Positions 35,038 to 44,490 of a DNA stretch of 64,000 nt are shown in pieces (within the stretch, counting starts at the first letter, position 1; every line of letters begins with the position of its first letter). The notes under the pieces were generated by a model. The model was not told where the DNA came from, made no database searches, and was given only the letters and a program-made list of their open reading frames with translations. This DNA comes from Desulfofustis sp. PB-SRB1. GTDB taxonomy: Bacteria; Desulfobacterota; Desulfobulbia; Desulfobulbales; Desulfocapsaceae. The translations under genes and the position numbers were made by a program. The DNA is taken from positions 744,001-808,000 of the forward strand of contig JAEQMT010000038.1 of NCBI GenBank assembly GCA_016722945.1, written 5' to 3'.

Positions 35038-36660
35038 ATGAACCACAACAACGAGATCATGTCCCCCACTTCATCGTTACACGGTTTACGCTTCGACAAT
35101 CGGTTTTATCAGGCAATGCCGGCTGACCAAGAGGATACCAACCATATCCGGCAGGTCTACCAGGCCGTCTACTCCCCGGTTAATCCGACTCCGGTCAAAA
35201 AACCCCACCTGGTGGCCTGGTCGCCGGAGGCCGCCGCCCTTATCGACCTGGTTGAAGCCGATTGTCGCAGTGCCCTGTTTACCGATATCTTTGTCGGCAA
35301 CCAACTGCTGCCGGGCATGCAGCCGTTTGCCATGAACTACGGCGGCCACCAGTTCGGCAACTGGGCCGGCCAGCTTGGCGACGGGCGCGCTATCAATCTG
35401 GGCGAAGTACTCAACCATCGAAAAGAGCACTGGACCCTGCAACTCAAGGGCGCCGGGCTCACCCCCTATTCGCGCAGTGCCGACGGCCGGGCGGTATTGC
35501 GCTCATCCTTGCGTGAATATCTGTGCAGTGAGGCCATGCACCATCTGGGCATTGCCACCACCCGCGCCCTGAGCCTTATTTTGACCGGCGAAGCGGTGGT
35601 TCGCGATATGTTTTACGATGGGCACCCCGCCTCCGAGCCGGGTGCGGTGGTGTGCCGCATGTCGCCCTCGTTTGTACGATTCGGCAATTTCGAGATCCAC
35701 GCCGTGCGCAAAGAAGTCGAGCTGTTACGCACCCTGGCCGATTTCACCATCGGCGCCGATTTCCCTCACCTGCTTGCCGAAAAAGGCGACACCGAGCGTT
35801 ATGTCCAGTGGCTGGCCGAAATCGCCCGGACAACCGGTGAACTCATCGCCCAGTGGATGCGGGTGGGCTTTGTGCACGGGGTGATGAACACCGACAACAT
35901 GTCAATTTTAGGGCTGAGTATCGACTACGGACCCTACGGCTGGCTGGAGGGCTACGACCCCACCTGGACGCCCAACACCACCGATAGTGAGGGGCGGCGC
36001 TACTGTTTCGGTAATCAGCCCTATATCGGCCAATGGAACCTGATGCAGCTGGCCAACGCCCTTTACCCCCTTGTCCAGGCGGCAGAGCCGCTCCAGGAAG
36101 CGGTTGACGAGTACCGCACCACCTTCCAGAGCCGCTGGCAGCAGATTGTCCATGAAAAGTTGGGCCTTGAGAACAGCGAAGAAGGTGATGCTGCGCTGAT
36201 CAACGATCTGTTTGAGCTACTCACCAAAACCGAAACCGACTACACTATCTTTTTCCGGCGCCTCACTCTCATCAACCCGGCTGACAATGAACCCTGTAAC
36301 GACCCGCTGGCGCAGCTCTTACCCGCCTATTACCAGCCCGACACACTCGACGATGAGTATCGGGCTGCTGCCTGCCGGTGGATCTCCCGCTACCGCGCCC
36401 GGCTTGCCCGTAACCAGATTCCCAACGAGCAGCGGGTGTTGTTGATGAACCGCACCAATCCCAAATACGTGTTTCGCAACTACCTGGCTCAAATGGCAAT
36501 CGACAAGGTCGAACAAGGCGACTTTGGTCTGCTGACTGAGCTGCACGAGGTGCTGCGCCACCCCTACGACGAGCAGCCCGACTTTGACCACTACGCCGTA
36601 AAGCGCCCTGAATGGGCCCGCAACCGCGCCGGCTGCTCGATGCTGTCGTGCAGTTCGTAG
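35038..36660 (+). CDS. selO: Protein adenylyltransferase SelO (YdiU family)
   Basis: A typical bacterial SelO of about 540 residues: [79 protein letters not shown] (catalytic NTDN) and LSIDYGPYGWLEGYDP. It ends GCSMLSCSS with the conserved C-terminal Cys pair. It AMPylates proteins in redox homeostasis. The ATG at 35038 is one of several candidates: 35059 is also possible, and the frame is open from 34927. It is a second SelO paralogue in this window (see 12402-14105). Confidence 0.9.
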   Translation: MNHNNEIMSPTSSLHGLRFDNRFYQAMPADQEDTNHIRQVYQAVYSPVNPTPVKKPHLVAWSPEAAALIDLVEADCRSALFTDIFVGNQLLPGMQPFAMNYGGHQFGNWAGQLGDGRAINLGEVLNHRKEHWTLQLKGAGLTPYSRSADGRAVLRSSLREYLCSEAMHHLGIATTRALSLILTGEAVVRDMFYDGHPASEPGAVVCRMSPSFVRFGNFEIHAVRKEVELLRTLADFTIGADFPHLLAEKGDTERYVQWLAEIARTTGELIAQWMRVGFVHGVMNTDNMSILGLSIDYGPYGWLEGYDPTWTPNTTDSEGRRYCFGNQPYIGQWNLMQLANALYPLVQAAEPLQEAVDEYRTTFQSRWQQIVHEKLGLENSEEGDAALINDLFELLTKTETDYTIFFRRLTLINPADNEPCNDPLAQLLPAYYQPDTLDDEYRAAACRWISRYRARLARNQIPNEQRVLLMNRTNPKYVFRNYLAQMAIDKVEQGDFGLLTELHEVLRHPYDEQPDFDHYAVKRPEWARNRAGCSMLSCSS

Positions 36661-36815
36661 TTTAGCACGCGACCTTCGCATAGAGAGCAAGCCCGATGTC
36701 GATAAATTGTGTACTTGAACCGTACCATGGGATAGTATGGGAAAGTACAGATTAGTTTTCCAGGGCTCCCTTCATCAATCGTCAACCGTCTATAAAAACG
36801 CACCATGGTGATAGC

Positions 36816-37058
36816 ATGTCCTCTGACAAGACCGAAGTCATCATCCTCACCCGCCAATTTAGAATAGAAGGCGAGATCGCCCTGATCCAGGGGGCGCGCA
36901 TCACCGATTTCGTCAACGAGGCAAAGAATTTTATCGCGATAACCTCGGCCCGGGTCTTTACCCATGAGGGAAGAGAGGTTCTGGCGGCCGATTTTATCAA
37001 TCTGCAGATGCACGAGATAACCCTGATCCTCCCCGCCGACGCCCTTCATCGGGATTGA
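36816..37058 (+). CDS. Small beta-rich protein, DUF6812-like
   Basis: An 80-residue protein: MSSDKTEVIILTRQFRIEGE, IALIQGARITDFVNEAKNFI, AITSARVFTHEGREVLAADF, with no membrane segment. The pattern 'hormone-independent' label does not apply; it resembles the small DUF6812 family placed next to twitching-motility genes, a weak recollection. It lies 12 bp ahead of the first pilT-like gene on the same strand and is probably co-transcribed with it. Confidence 0.6.
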   Translation: MSSDKTEVIILTRQFRIEGEIALIQGARITDFVNEAKNFIAITSARVFTHEGREVLAADFINLQMHEITLILPADALHRD

Positions 37059-37070
37059 TAGAAAAGAGCC

Positions 37071-38141
37071 ATGGCCCTGCTGGACAAAATTTTCGAGGCG
37101 GCGGTGGAGATGCGGGCCTCCGATGTCCATGTGGTTCCCGGTGAACCCTTTATGGTGCGACGTGTTGGACAACTGGTGCGCCTTAAAAGTAAAGAGCTCA
37201 CCGCCGAACAGACCAGCCACGCCATCGCCGAAATTCTCACCCCACCCCAACGCGATACCCTGAACCGCCACCAGCAGCTGGATTTTGCCTACGAGGTAAA
37301 GGGCCTTGGTCGTTTCAGGGGCAGCGCCATGGTGCACAATAACGGTATGAGCGGCATCTTCAGGATCATTCCGGCCCAGATCCCCACCTTCAAACAGCTG
37401 GGCATCCCCGCTGTGGTATACAAAGCGCTGGACAACCACCAGGGCATCATCCTGGTTACCGGCGCCACCGGACACGGTAAGACCACCACCCTGGCGGCCA
37501 TGGTGGACTATATCAACGAGCGCAGGGCGCACCATATCCTCAGCCTCGAAGATCCCATTGAGTTCATTCATCCCCTCAAAAAAGCGGTGGTCAACCAGCG
37601 CCAGCTGGGCAGTTCGACCCTGTCGTATCACAATGCCCTGAAGGGCGCTTTGAGGCAGGATCCGGATGTGATCGTCATTGGTGAACTGCGTGATCTCGAC
37701 ACCATCTCCATGGCCATCTCCGCCGCCGAAACCGGCCATCTGGTGATCGGCACCCTGTCCACCTCCAATGCCGCGAAAACCGTGGAACGCATTATCAATT
37801 CCTATCCGCCGGGTGAACAGAACCAGATCCGCACCATGCTCAGCGAGTCCCTTAAAATGGTGCTTACCCAGCGGCTCATTGCCGGAAAGGATCGTAAACA
37901 GATGGTTCTTGCCGTGGAAATTCTAGTGGGCAACCTCTCCGTTGCCAACCAGATACGGGACAACAAGACCTATCAGATCCCCTCAACCATGCAGATGGGC
38001 AAAAAACAGGGCATGCAGTTAATGGACGACTCGGTTTTCACCTTGTATGAGGCGGGCAGGATTTCACCGGAGGCGGCGGTGATAAATCTTGAAAGCCAGG
38101 TCCTTCGCAAGCGCATCATCGCCGCCGCGAAAGGTTCCTGA
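37071..38141 (+). CDS. PilT/PilU-type twitching ATPase, first paralogue
   Basis: A 356-residue secretion-superfamily ATPase. It has an N-terminal PAS-like domain (MRASDVHVVPGEPFMVRRVG), Walker A GATGHGKTTT, Asp box LSLEDPIEFIHP, Walker B VIVIGELRD and the AIRAGA-like AISAAETGHLVIGTLSTSNA. The His box is TLSTSNA where PilT and PilU have TLHTxxA, so the conserved His is Ser. It ends with a normal C-terminal region. The likely role is an accessory retraction motor working with the second paralogue (inference). Confidence 0.82.
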   Translation: MALLDKIFEAAVEMRASDVHVVPGEPFMVRRVGQLVRLKSKELTAEQTSHAIAEILTPPQRDTLNRHQQLDFAYEVKGLGRFRGSAMVHNNGMSGIFRIIPAQIPTFKQLGIPAVVYKALDNHQGIILVTGATGHGKTTTLAAMVDYINERRAHHILSLEDPIEFIHPLKKAVVNQRQLGSSTLSYHNALKGALRQDPDVIVIGELRDLDTISMAISAAETGHLVIGTLSTSNAAKTVERIINSYPPGEQNQIRTMLSESLKMVLTQRLIAGKDRKQMVLAVEILVGNLSVANQIRDNKTYQIPSTMQMGKKQGMQLMDDSVFTLYEAGRISPEAAVINLESQVLRKRIIAAAKGS

Positions 38142-38197
38142 ACAGATGAGGACGGCAAACGCCCTGAGCGGTTGTCCGTACCACTAAACAGCTGAAA

Positions 38198-39259
38198 ATG
38201 GCACAAATTGACCGGTATTTTGCCGAAGTTAAAAACAAAGGGGCCAGCGACCTCCATATGGTGGTCGGTTTTCCACCGTTGCTGCGCCTGCGTGGTGAAC
38301 TTGTCCCCATCGATGCGCCGGTGCTTACGGCAGAGACAAATAAGCAGATTCTGTTTGAAATTCTCTCCGCTGAGCAGCAGGAAAAACTCACCACTGACAG
38401 AGATCTCGACAAGGCCTATGAATTGGCCGGGGTTGGCCGTTTTCGCTGCAACTTTCTCTACCAGCACCGGGGTATCGGGGCGGTATTTCGGATAATTCCC
38501 ACCGATATCCTCACCCTGGAAAAACTGGGGATGCCCGAAGCCGTGCAAAAAATCGCCCACTATCAACGCGGCCTGGTGCTGGTTACCGGCCCCACCGGAA
38601 GCGGCAAATCCACCACCATGGCGGCGATCATCGACAAAATCAACGACACCTACCCCAAACACATCATCACCATCGAAGACCCGCTGGAATTCGTCCATCC
38701 CAATAAAAAATGCATCTTCTCGCAGCGTGAAATCGGCACCCACGCAGTGAGTTTCGGTGAAGCCCTGAAGGTGGCCAGCAGAGAAGACCCAGACGTAATT
38801 CTGGTGGGCGAGATGCGCGACCTGGAGACCATCTCTTTGGCGCTGACCTGCGCGGAGCTGGGAATTCTGGTATTCGGGACCTTGCACACCAACAGTGCCG
38901 GCAAGACCATCGATAGAATCATCAACGCCTTTCCCACCGACCAGCAGACCCAGACCAGAACCATGTTGTCGGAATCGCTGAAGGCGGTTGTCGCCCAGCA
39001 GCTTCTCAAAACAACGGACGGCAAGCGGTGCGCCGCGGTAGAGATATTGATCGGCTCATCGGCGCTGGCATCCATTATCAGAGAAGGCAAGATCACCCAG
39101 ATCGACTCACTGATCCAGACGGGCAAAGCGGTGGGTATGCAGACCATGGATCAGCATCTGCTCGATCTGATCGCGGCGGGCAGAATCACCAGGGAAGCCG
39201 CCTATGAGAAGGCTATCGACAAATCGCTGTTCTCGACAGCGACCGACGAACAGCTATGA
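38198..39259 (+). CDS. pilT: PilT-type twitching ATPase, second paralogue
   Basis: A 353-residue retraction ATPase: GASDLHMVVGFPPLLRLRGE, Walker A GPTGSGKSTTM, ITIEDPLEFVHPNKKC, Walker B VILVGEMRDLET and an intact His box VFGTLHTNSAGKTIDRIINA. It starts 57 bp after the first paralogue. PilT-like ATPases depolymerise type IV pili. No pilin or assembly genes are in the window. Confidence 0.88.
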   Translation: MAQIDRYFAEVKNKGASDLHMVVGFPPLLRLRGELVPIDAPVLTAETNKQILFEILSAEQQEKLTTDRDLDKAYELAGVGRFRCNFLYQHRGIGAVFRIIPTDILTLEKLGMPEAVQKIAHYQRGLVLVTGPTGSGKSTTMAAIIDKINDTYPKHIITIEDPLEFVHPNKKCIFSQREIGTHAVSFGEALKVASREDPDVILVGEMRDLETISLALTCAELGILVFGTLHTNSAGKTIDRIINAFPTDQQTQTRTMLSESLKAVVAQQLLKTTDGKRCAAVEILIGSSALASIIREGKITQIDSLIQTGKAVGMQTMDQHLLDLIAAGRITREAAYEKAIDKSLFSTATDEQL

Positions 39260-39306
39260 CGCGTACCACTGAACCATTTTCCACCCGCCCATGACAGGGA
39301 TCGCTG

Positions 39307-39573
39307 ATGCCCCCTGTATTCATCAATCGTCCCCGCTTTCACTGGGTGTCGGACAGGACTTGCAGCCGGGCCGATCACCGGCGCTGGGAATGTTATAATG
39401 CGGTGCTCTACCTGGTTGGCGGTCTTATCTTCATCGCCGGCTCCATCCTGTTTTTCCCGGCGCTGGCCCCCTATGAGAATGTCGGCACCTGGCTGTTCAG
39501 CCCTGCTGAACCGCGGCGCTACCAGCGGCGTACTCGACCGGTATCGAGATGGACAAAGTTTGACTTGCGGTAA
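39307..39573 (+). CDS. YrhK-domain membrane protein, 3'-truncated
   Basis: An 88-residue frame whose residues about 27-65 match YrhK (YNAVLYLVGGLIFIAGSILF, FFPALAPYENVGTWLF). In the family the motif continues into a further hydrophobic stretch. Here it changes abruptly after GTWLF to SPAEPRRYQRRTRPVSRW, which is the antisense of the mepK 3' end. The gene therefore looks cut at about 39500 by a rearrangement, leaving mepK intact. Confidence 0.6.
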   Translation: MPPVFINRPRFHWVSDRTCSRADHRRWECYNAVLYLVGGLIFIAGSILFFPALAPYENVGTWLFSPAEPRRYQRRTRPVSRWTKFDLR

Positions 39574-40061
39574 TAGCCGACACCGCCACCCTGCTGTGAC
39601 CATGCCAGATCTCTGAGCGCGGTGGTGGGCAGGTCGGTGAGCCGGACATCAACGGCGCGGCCTCTCATGTGCAGACTCTTCTTGGCCACTCCGCCGCTTT
39701 TTTTACGCAGCGAGGCATTGGTTTTTTCCGACCGATAGCCTGAAATAATCTCATAGGTACCGGTACTGCCGGCACTGCGTTGAATAGCGCACAAAAGGGA
39801 AAGCAGCTCGGTGTCGATGGGATGCACCTCGCCGGTGCGGAAATCGCGCAGAAAGTGATTGATCGCGGCACGTGTCCCAGGTTCGCAGGAGTGCGGGGAA
39901 AAATCGATACTGAGCGATTCTCCGGTATGGGTGTGATAGAGTCGAAGCGGATGCGGCCGCTTGGTTTGAGCCAGGATACTGGTGGGTCCGAGCAGTGCCA
40001 TCGATACACCACACACCGCTGTTCTGCTGATAAAACGACGCCTTGTCAGATAGCCTTGCAT
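39519..40061 (-). CDS. mepK: MepK/YcbK-like murein endopeptidase (DUF882, M15A)
   Basis: A 180-residue exported metallopeptidase with a twin-arginine-like signal (LTRRRFISRTAVCGVSMALL). The zinc-site motifs are SGYRS, KSLHMRGRAVDVRL (SxHxxGxAxD) and NFVHLDTGRVRRW (second His). In Escherichia coli the orthologue MepK (YcbK) cleaves mDAP-mDAP 3-3 cross-links. It follows ldtD on the same strand by 27 bp, the same order as ycbB-ycbK. Confidence 0.88.
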   Translation of the reverse strand: MQGYLTRRRFISRTAVCGVSMALLGPTSILAQTKRPHPLRLYHTHTGESLSIDFSPHSCEPGTRAAINHFLRDFRTGEVHPIDTELLSLLCAIQRSAGSTGTYEIISGYRSEKTNASLRKKSGGVAKKSLHMRGRAVDVRLTDLPTTALRDLAWSQQGGGVGYYRKSNFVHLDTGRVRRW

Positions 40062-40087
40062 ACCGGTTCCACAATGATAGAAAATAA

Positions 40088-41776
40088 TTATTGAGGATTC
40101 AGCACCGCCAGCAGGGCGGCGTCCCGCTCATACACGTCGCGATTAAAACGGATATCGCCATTGTTGTCAAGCCAGGCGGTCTGGTAGGTGAGGTGGACGG
40201 GCAGCGGTGTGGAGAGACGAACCACCCTGCGCTCACCTGAATCGACGATGGCTTCGATTTTCTCCATCGTCCATGATGCATCCTCCAGTTTGAGGGCAAA
40301 CAGGGCGAGGCTCAGCGGACTGCCAACCCTGATGCACCCAGAGCTGAAAGAGCGCGATGACTGGTCAAACAATTCCCGCGCCGGAGTATCGTGCAGATAA
40401 ACTGAATGATGGTTGGGAAAGATGAATTTCACCTGCCCCAGGGCGTTCCACGGCCCCGGGTCCTGCCGCAGTTTGTAGCCTGCCATCTGCCCCCGGGTAA
40501 CGGCATGCCAGTCGATTGTGGTTGAATCAAGCTCCACCGCGTCTTCCTGCCAGCTGGAAAAGAGCCTGATATGCTCCTCCACCAGAACATTGGGGTTCTC
40601 GCGCAGGGCCGGCAACTTCTTATCGCGGGCAATGCTTGGCGGAATATTCCAGTACGGGTTGAAATCCAGATATTTGATGGTATCGGAGAAGACCGGGGTC
40701 TGGTGCCGCAACCTGCCGACGATCACCGGCAGCGCCAGCACCGGTTCATCCTTTTCCACCCCCACCAGGGAGAAATCGGCAATATTGACCATGACGAAGG
40801 TTTCCCCCAGGTCGTGATCCTGCCAGCGCCAGCGCGCCATATTGGCGGTGACGATATTGATCTTATCCGCTTTTGAAAGATTCAAGGCGGCCAGGGTATT
40901 GGGACCGACAATCCCGTCTGTTTTCAGGCCGTGCCGGCCTTGAAAGGCGGTAATTGCCGCAACCAATCCCTCATCGTAGATACGCGATGGTTCATCCTGC
41001 CCACTCATCTGCTCTTGGCTGCCGAGATTCTGCCGGATCGCCGGCACCCGGGGATCGGTGTCCCCCGGCCTGATCAACGGGCCATTGTCAATCACCGTCC
41101 AGCCGGTCTGCTCCGGTTCCGCTCTGAGTCGCGCCAGGGCCACCTTGAGATCTCTATACCAGCGATGGTGCGGGGCCAGCGCATGCAGGTAGGCAGCCAG
41201 ATCGTCCGTCGCCAGGCATGCCTCAACCGCGGCCACCGGGTTGAACTGTACGTTGCCCGCCTCCGTGAAGAGCTCCGGTGCGGCGGAATAAAATATGAGC
41301 TGACCGAAACTCATATCATGGATGTATTTTACCACGTTATAGCTGATCAGCGTGTCCAGCTGGGCAAGATCATCGGGGTGCCTGGATTCCCACAATGCCA
41401 TGATTTCCGGCAACTGATAGGCCACCGGATCAAGCCCTTCATCGCCGGCTCTGGTGATGAACTCGACAATAGTCCGAGCCTTGTCGCCGGGACCATCCGG
41501 GCTTACCCACAGCGGCCGGGCGCCGAGTTCAAGATAAATGGTTGCCAGGCAGAACTCCCTGGTGGCCAGCATCGGTTTTTGTTCCTGATAGCCGATGAGC
41601 GAAATCGGGAAGCAGGCAAGGTGTTTGGCCAGCGCCTGGTGCAGTGCATCAGCTTCTTCGGGCGCAGCGGCCCCAGCCGCATATGCATTGATTGAAACGG
41701 TGGCCGTTAACAGGACTAAAAGGGCGCGCAGCAGGCGGCCCGCCGAAGGACATGAGACAGATAAAGCGGTGTTCAT
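40088..41776 (-). CDS. ldtD: L,D-transpeptidase (LdtD/YcbB-like)
   Basis: About 562 residues with a signal peptide (RLLRALLVLLTATVSINAYA). It has a long N-terminal scaffold, a peptidoglycan-binding repeat (GLVAAITAFQGRHGLKTDGI, VGPNTLAALNL) and a C-terminal YkuD domain with the catalytic SFSSGCIRVGSPL, preceded by SVYLHDTP. It forms 3-3 meso-diaminopimelate cross-links in the periplasm. The ATG at 41776 is chosen because the 28 residues upstream do not fit before the signal peptide. Confidence 0.9.
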   Translation of the reverse strand: MNTALSVSCPSAGRLLRALLVLLTATVSINAYAAGAAAPEEADALHQALAKHLACFPISLIGYQEQKPMLATREFCLATIYLELGARPLWVSPDGPGDKARTIVEFITRAGDEGLDPVAYQLPEIMALWESRHPDDLAQLDTLISYNVVKYIHDMSFGQLIFYSAAPELFTEAGNVQFNPVAAVEACLATDDLAAYLHALAPHHRWYRDLKVALARLRAEPEQTGWTVIDNGPLIRPGDTDPRVPAIRQNLGSQEQMSGQDEPSRIYDEGLVAAITAFQGRHGLKTDGIVGPNTLAALNLSKADKINIVTANMARWRWQDHDLGETFVMVNIADFSLVGVEKDEPVLALPVIVGRLRHQTPVFSDTIKYLDFNPYWNIPPSIARDKKLPALRENPNVLVEEHIRLFSSWQEDAVELDSTTIDWHAVTRGQMAGYKLRQDPGPWNALGQVKFIFPNHHSVYLHDTPARELFDQSSRSFSSGCIRVGSPLSLALFALKLEDASWTMEKIEAIVDSGERRVVRLSTPLPVHLTYQTAWLDNNGDIRFNRDVYERDAALLAVLNPQ

Positions 41777-41928
41777 AAGCCAAGATACTAAGAGATACTC
41801 TGGTAAAAAATCAAAAAGGATCAGACAAAGGCGAAACGCGAAGTTTTGTAAAACACTCATCGTAACAGATTAGATCGGACTTAACCACAAGTAACTTCAT
41901 TTTTGTGGTATATGCCACCAACACATCG

Positions 41929-42849
41929 TCATCCGGCGGCCAGCAGGACCACCGACAGACTGACAAATGAGAAAATCGTGGAGATGACAATTGCCGCCGA
42001 GGCCAGTTCGGTATCGCTGCGCAGTTGCGAGGAGAGCACGTAAATTGCGGTGGAGGCGGGCAGACAGAAAAATATCAACCCGGTCTGCCGGGCGACTCCC
42101 TCCAGCCCGAACAGGGCATAGAGCACCGCGGCCGTTGCCGGCAGCAGTACCAGCTTGAACGCGGCGGCCACGGTTGCCAGCCGAAGGTGAGCGCGCAGAC
42201 CGGAAAAACTGAGCGAGCCGCCGATGGAGAGCAAGGCAAGGGGCAGCGTCACCATGGCGGCCAGTTGCAGGGTATTGTCGAGAAAAAGCGGAAATGAACC
42301 CACCATCCGGCTATAGCCGATTCCCAGAAAACAGCCGATAATCAGCGGATTGGCCACTAAGGCGCGGCCCACCAGCGGCAGGCGGGAAGTGCCGCCGGCG
42401 GCAGTCTGCCCGAACCAGATGAGCAACGACACGGCAAAGACGTTGATGACCGGAATGGCGATGCCGATCAACACCCCGAAGTAGGCGATACCGGCCTCCC
42501 CCAGGCTGTTGATGACCACCGCCACCCCGATATAGGTGTTGAACCGGTAGCAGCTCTGGGAAAACGAACCCGCCTCATAGGGGGTCACCGGCCCATGGAT
42601 GATGAACAGCGTGCTGAGCACAAACATGATACAAAATGTTAGCAGACTTGCCCCTACAAAGAGCCATTGGTCATCACCGGCCGGTTCGGCGCCACCGATT
42701 TTCCAGAACAGCAGCAGGGGAAAGAATATGGTGTAGATCAGCTTATCCGCCTTTTTCAAAAAGGCGGCATCGGTCAGCCCGACCCGCTTCAGTACCGCCC
42801 CCAAAACAAGCAGCGCAAAGATGGGAAACAGGGCGTTAAGGACAATCAT
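41929..42849 (-). CDS. AEC-family (auxin efflux carrier type) permease
   Basis: A 306-residue, ten-span transporter: VLNALFPIFALLVLGAVLKR, GLTDAAFLKKADKLIYTIFF, NTYIGVAVVINSLGEAGIAY and the terminal IVISTIFSFVSLSVVLLA. The fold is that of the Mem_trans/AEC family, which moves malate, malonate or other organic anions in bacteria. The substrate is undetermined. A MITE-like repeat begins 36 bases upstream of its start. Confidence 0.85.
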   Translation of the reverse strand: MIVLNALFPIFALLVLGAVLKRVGLTDAAFLKKADKLIYTIFFPLLLFWKIGGAEPAGDDQWLFVGASLLTFCIMFVLSTLFIIHGPVTPYEAGSFSQSCYRFNTYIGVAVVINSLGEAGIAYFGVLIGIAIPVINVFAVSLLIWFGQTAAGGTSRLPLVGRALVANPLIIGCFLGIGYSRMVGSFPLFLDNTLQLAAMVTLPLALLSIGGSLSFSGLRAHLRLATVAAAFKLVLLPATAAVLYALFGLEGVARQTGLIFFCLPASTAIYVLSSQLRSDTELASAAIVISTIFSFVSLSVVLLAAG

Positions 42850-42884
42850 GACGAGGTGCGTTTATACAATAGAAACATATCCAT

Positions 42885-43044
42885 GATGGACTCGTGAAAA
42901 CTTTGAATTTGCTTGCTAACGTCATTCCCGCCCTCGATAACAACACTCAAGGGCAGGCTGCAGCGGGAATCCAGTAATCTCGAATCATTATGGATTTCGG
43001 GTCAACTCCACAATCAGCGTAATTGGGGTTTTTACGACTTCATC
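42885..43044 (-). repeat. 160-bp MITE-like repeat, family 1, copy C
   Basis: Inverted relative to copies A and B, the same 160-bp length and over most of its length the same sequence. Ends are GATGGACTCGTGAAAACT and GGTTTTTACGACTTCATC. ATCCAT flanks both sides as a possible target duplication. It lies directly beside a second element with the same ends (43051-43205). Confidence 0.8.
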
Positions 43045-43050
43045 ATCCAT

Positions 43051-43205
43051 GACGAACTCGTAAAAACTCAGTCTAGCAGTTTAAGATGGCTAAGTAATAA
43101 GTCTACGGAGTGGTGGTCGTTTTGACCTCGCAGTCGTACATATAGTACGTCGAGAAGTCAAAACGATCCCACGACGACGTAGAGCGAAGTTTTTACGACG
43201 CCATC
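43051..43205. repeat. 155-bp element sharing family-1 ends but with a different core
   Basis: The ends GACGAACTCGTAAAAACT and AGTTTTTACGACGCCATC match the family-1 terminal repeats. The interior differs: a long imperfect hairpin of GTCGTTTTGACCTCGCAGTC and GTCGAGAAGTCAAAACGATC around TACATATAGTA. It sits six bases from copy C. The rest of the gap up to phnW at 43372 shows no gene. Confidence 0.65.
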
Positions 43206-43371
43206 ATCAATGAAAAGCAGTAATTCGCCGGCAAACCGGCTTCTTAACGAAATCCTCACCACATTATAACCAATTTCACACACACCAGGGCCCCGCAATC
43301 TGGTACTAAGGGTCACCGATAGCGGATCAAAACCGATTCACCTGATTCCCTCAACCCCTTATTGCCCCGTC

Positions 43372-44490
43372 ATGACCACGCCGCCGTTTGACCAGATGCC
43401 CGATAATCCCTACCTCCTGCTCACTCCCGGCCCGCTTTCCACCAGCAAGGGCGTCAAACGCGTGATGCTGCGCGACTGGTGCACCTGGGACGACGATTAC
43501 AACGCAATTGTCGAAACTATCCGGGCCCGCCTGCTTACCATCGCCAACGCCCCCGAGGGGTATACCAGCGTGCTCATGCAGGGCAGCGGCACCTTCAGCG
43601 TCGAATCGGTAATCACCACGGCGGTGGCACCGGGCGACAGGCTTTTAGTGCTGGCAAACGGCGCCTATGGATTGCGGATTGCCGAGATCGCCCGACGCAT
43701 CGGCATCGACTTCACCGTCCTGGACAGCGGAGAACTGGCCCAGCCCGGTCTCAATGAACTGGCCGCAACCCTCGCCGATGATCCCGCCATCACCCATGTG
43801 GCGGTGGTGCACTGTGAGACCACCACCGGCATGCTCAATCCCATCGAGGAAATCGGGGCGGTGGTGAAAGAACACGGCAGGATCTACATCGTCGACGCCA
43901 TGAGCAGCTTCGGCGGCGTCCCCATCGATATGGCAACACTTGGCGCGGATTTTCTTATCAGCAGCGCCAACAAGTGCATTCAGGGGGTACCCGGCTTCGG
44001 CTTTGTCATTGCCCGGCGCGCAATTCTTGCCTCACTGGCCGGTACCGCCCGCTCCTTGAGTCTGGATCTGCATGCCCAGTGGCAGACCATGGAAGAGCAC
44101 CATGGCAAGTGGCGTTTCACCTCACCCACCCATACGGTGCGCGCCTTTGCCCAGGCCCTGGCCGAATTTGAGGAAGAGGGCGGGGTAGCGGCACGGCATC
44201 AGCGGTACCGGGAAAATCATCGTATCCTCATAGAAGGTATGGAACGCCTCGGCTTTGTCTGCCTGCTGAACCCGTCGGTTCGCTCGCCGATTATCACCGC
44301 GTTTTACAATCCGCCCCACCCTGATTATGACTTTAGGCGCTTTTACGAAGCCCTGAAAACACGGGGCTATGTCATCTACCCGGGCAAGGTAAGCGAGCAC
44401 TCCACCTTCCGCATCGGCACCATCGGCCACGTCTTTCCCCGTGATATCGAGGCGCTGGTAGAGGCGGTTGAACAATCTAGGGAACCTTGA
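43372..44490 (+). CDS. phnW: 2-aminoethylphosphonate--pyruvate transaminase
   Basis: A 372-residue PLP aminotransferase: [75 protein letters not shown] and [17 protein letters not shown] (Schiff-base lysine). It converts 2-aminoethylphosphonate and pyruvate to phosphonoacetaldehyde and alanine. Its last two codons and stop (CCT TGA) come from the left end of a MITE that starts at 44480, so the native C-terminus has been replaced by a few residues. phnX follows. Confidence 0.93.
   Translation: MTTPPFDQMPDNPYLLLTPGPLSTSKGVKRVMLRDWCTWDDDYNAIVETIRARLLTIANAPEGYTSVLMQGSGTFSVESVITTAVAPGDRLLVLANGAYGLRIAEIARRIGIDFTVLDSGELAQPGLNELAATLADDPAITHVAVVHCETTTGMLNPIEEIGAVVKEHGRIYIVDAMSSFGGVPIDMATLGADFLISSANKCIQGVPGFGFVIARRAILASLAGTARSLSLDLHAQWQTMEEHHGKWRFTSPTHTVRAFAQALAEFEEEGGVAARHQRYRENHRILIEGMERLGFVCLLNPSVRSPIITAFYNPPHPDYDFRRFYEALKTRGYVIYPGKVSEHSTFRIGTIGHVFPRDIEALVEAVEQSREP

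Noticed and set aside
36591-37739. 382-residue minus-strand open frame
   Set aside because: Antisense of the selO end and the first pilT gene; the plus-strand genes have clear motifs.
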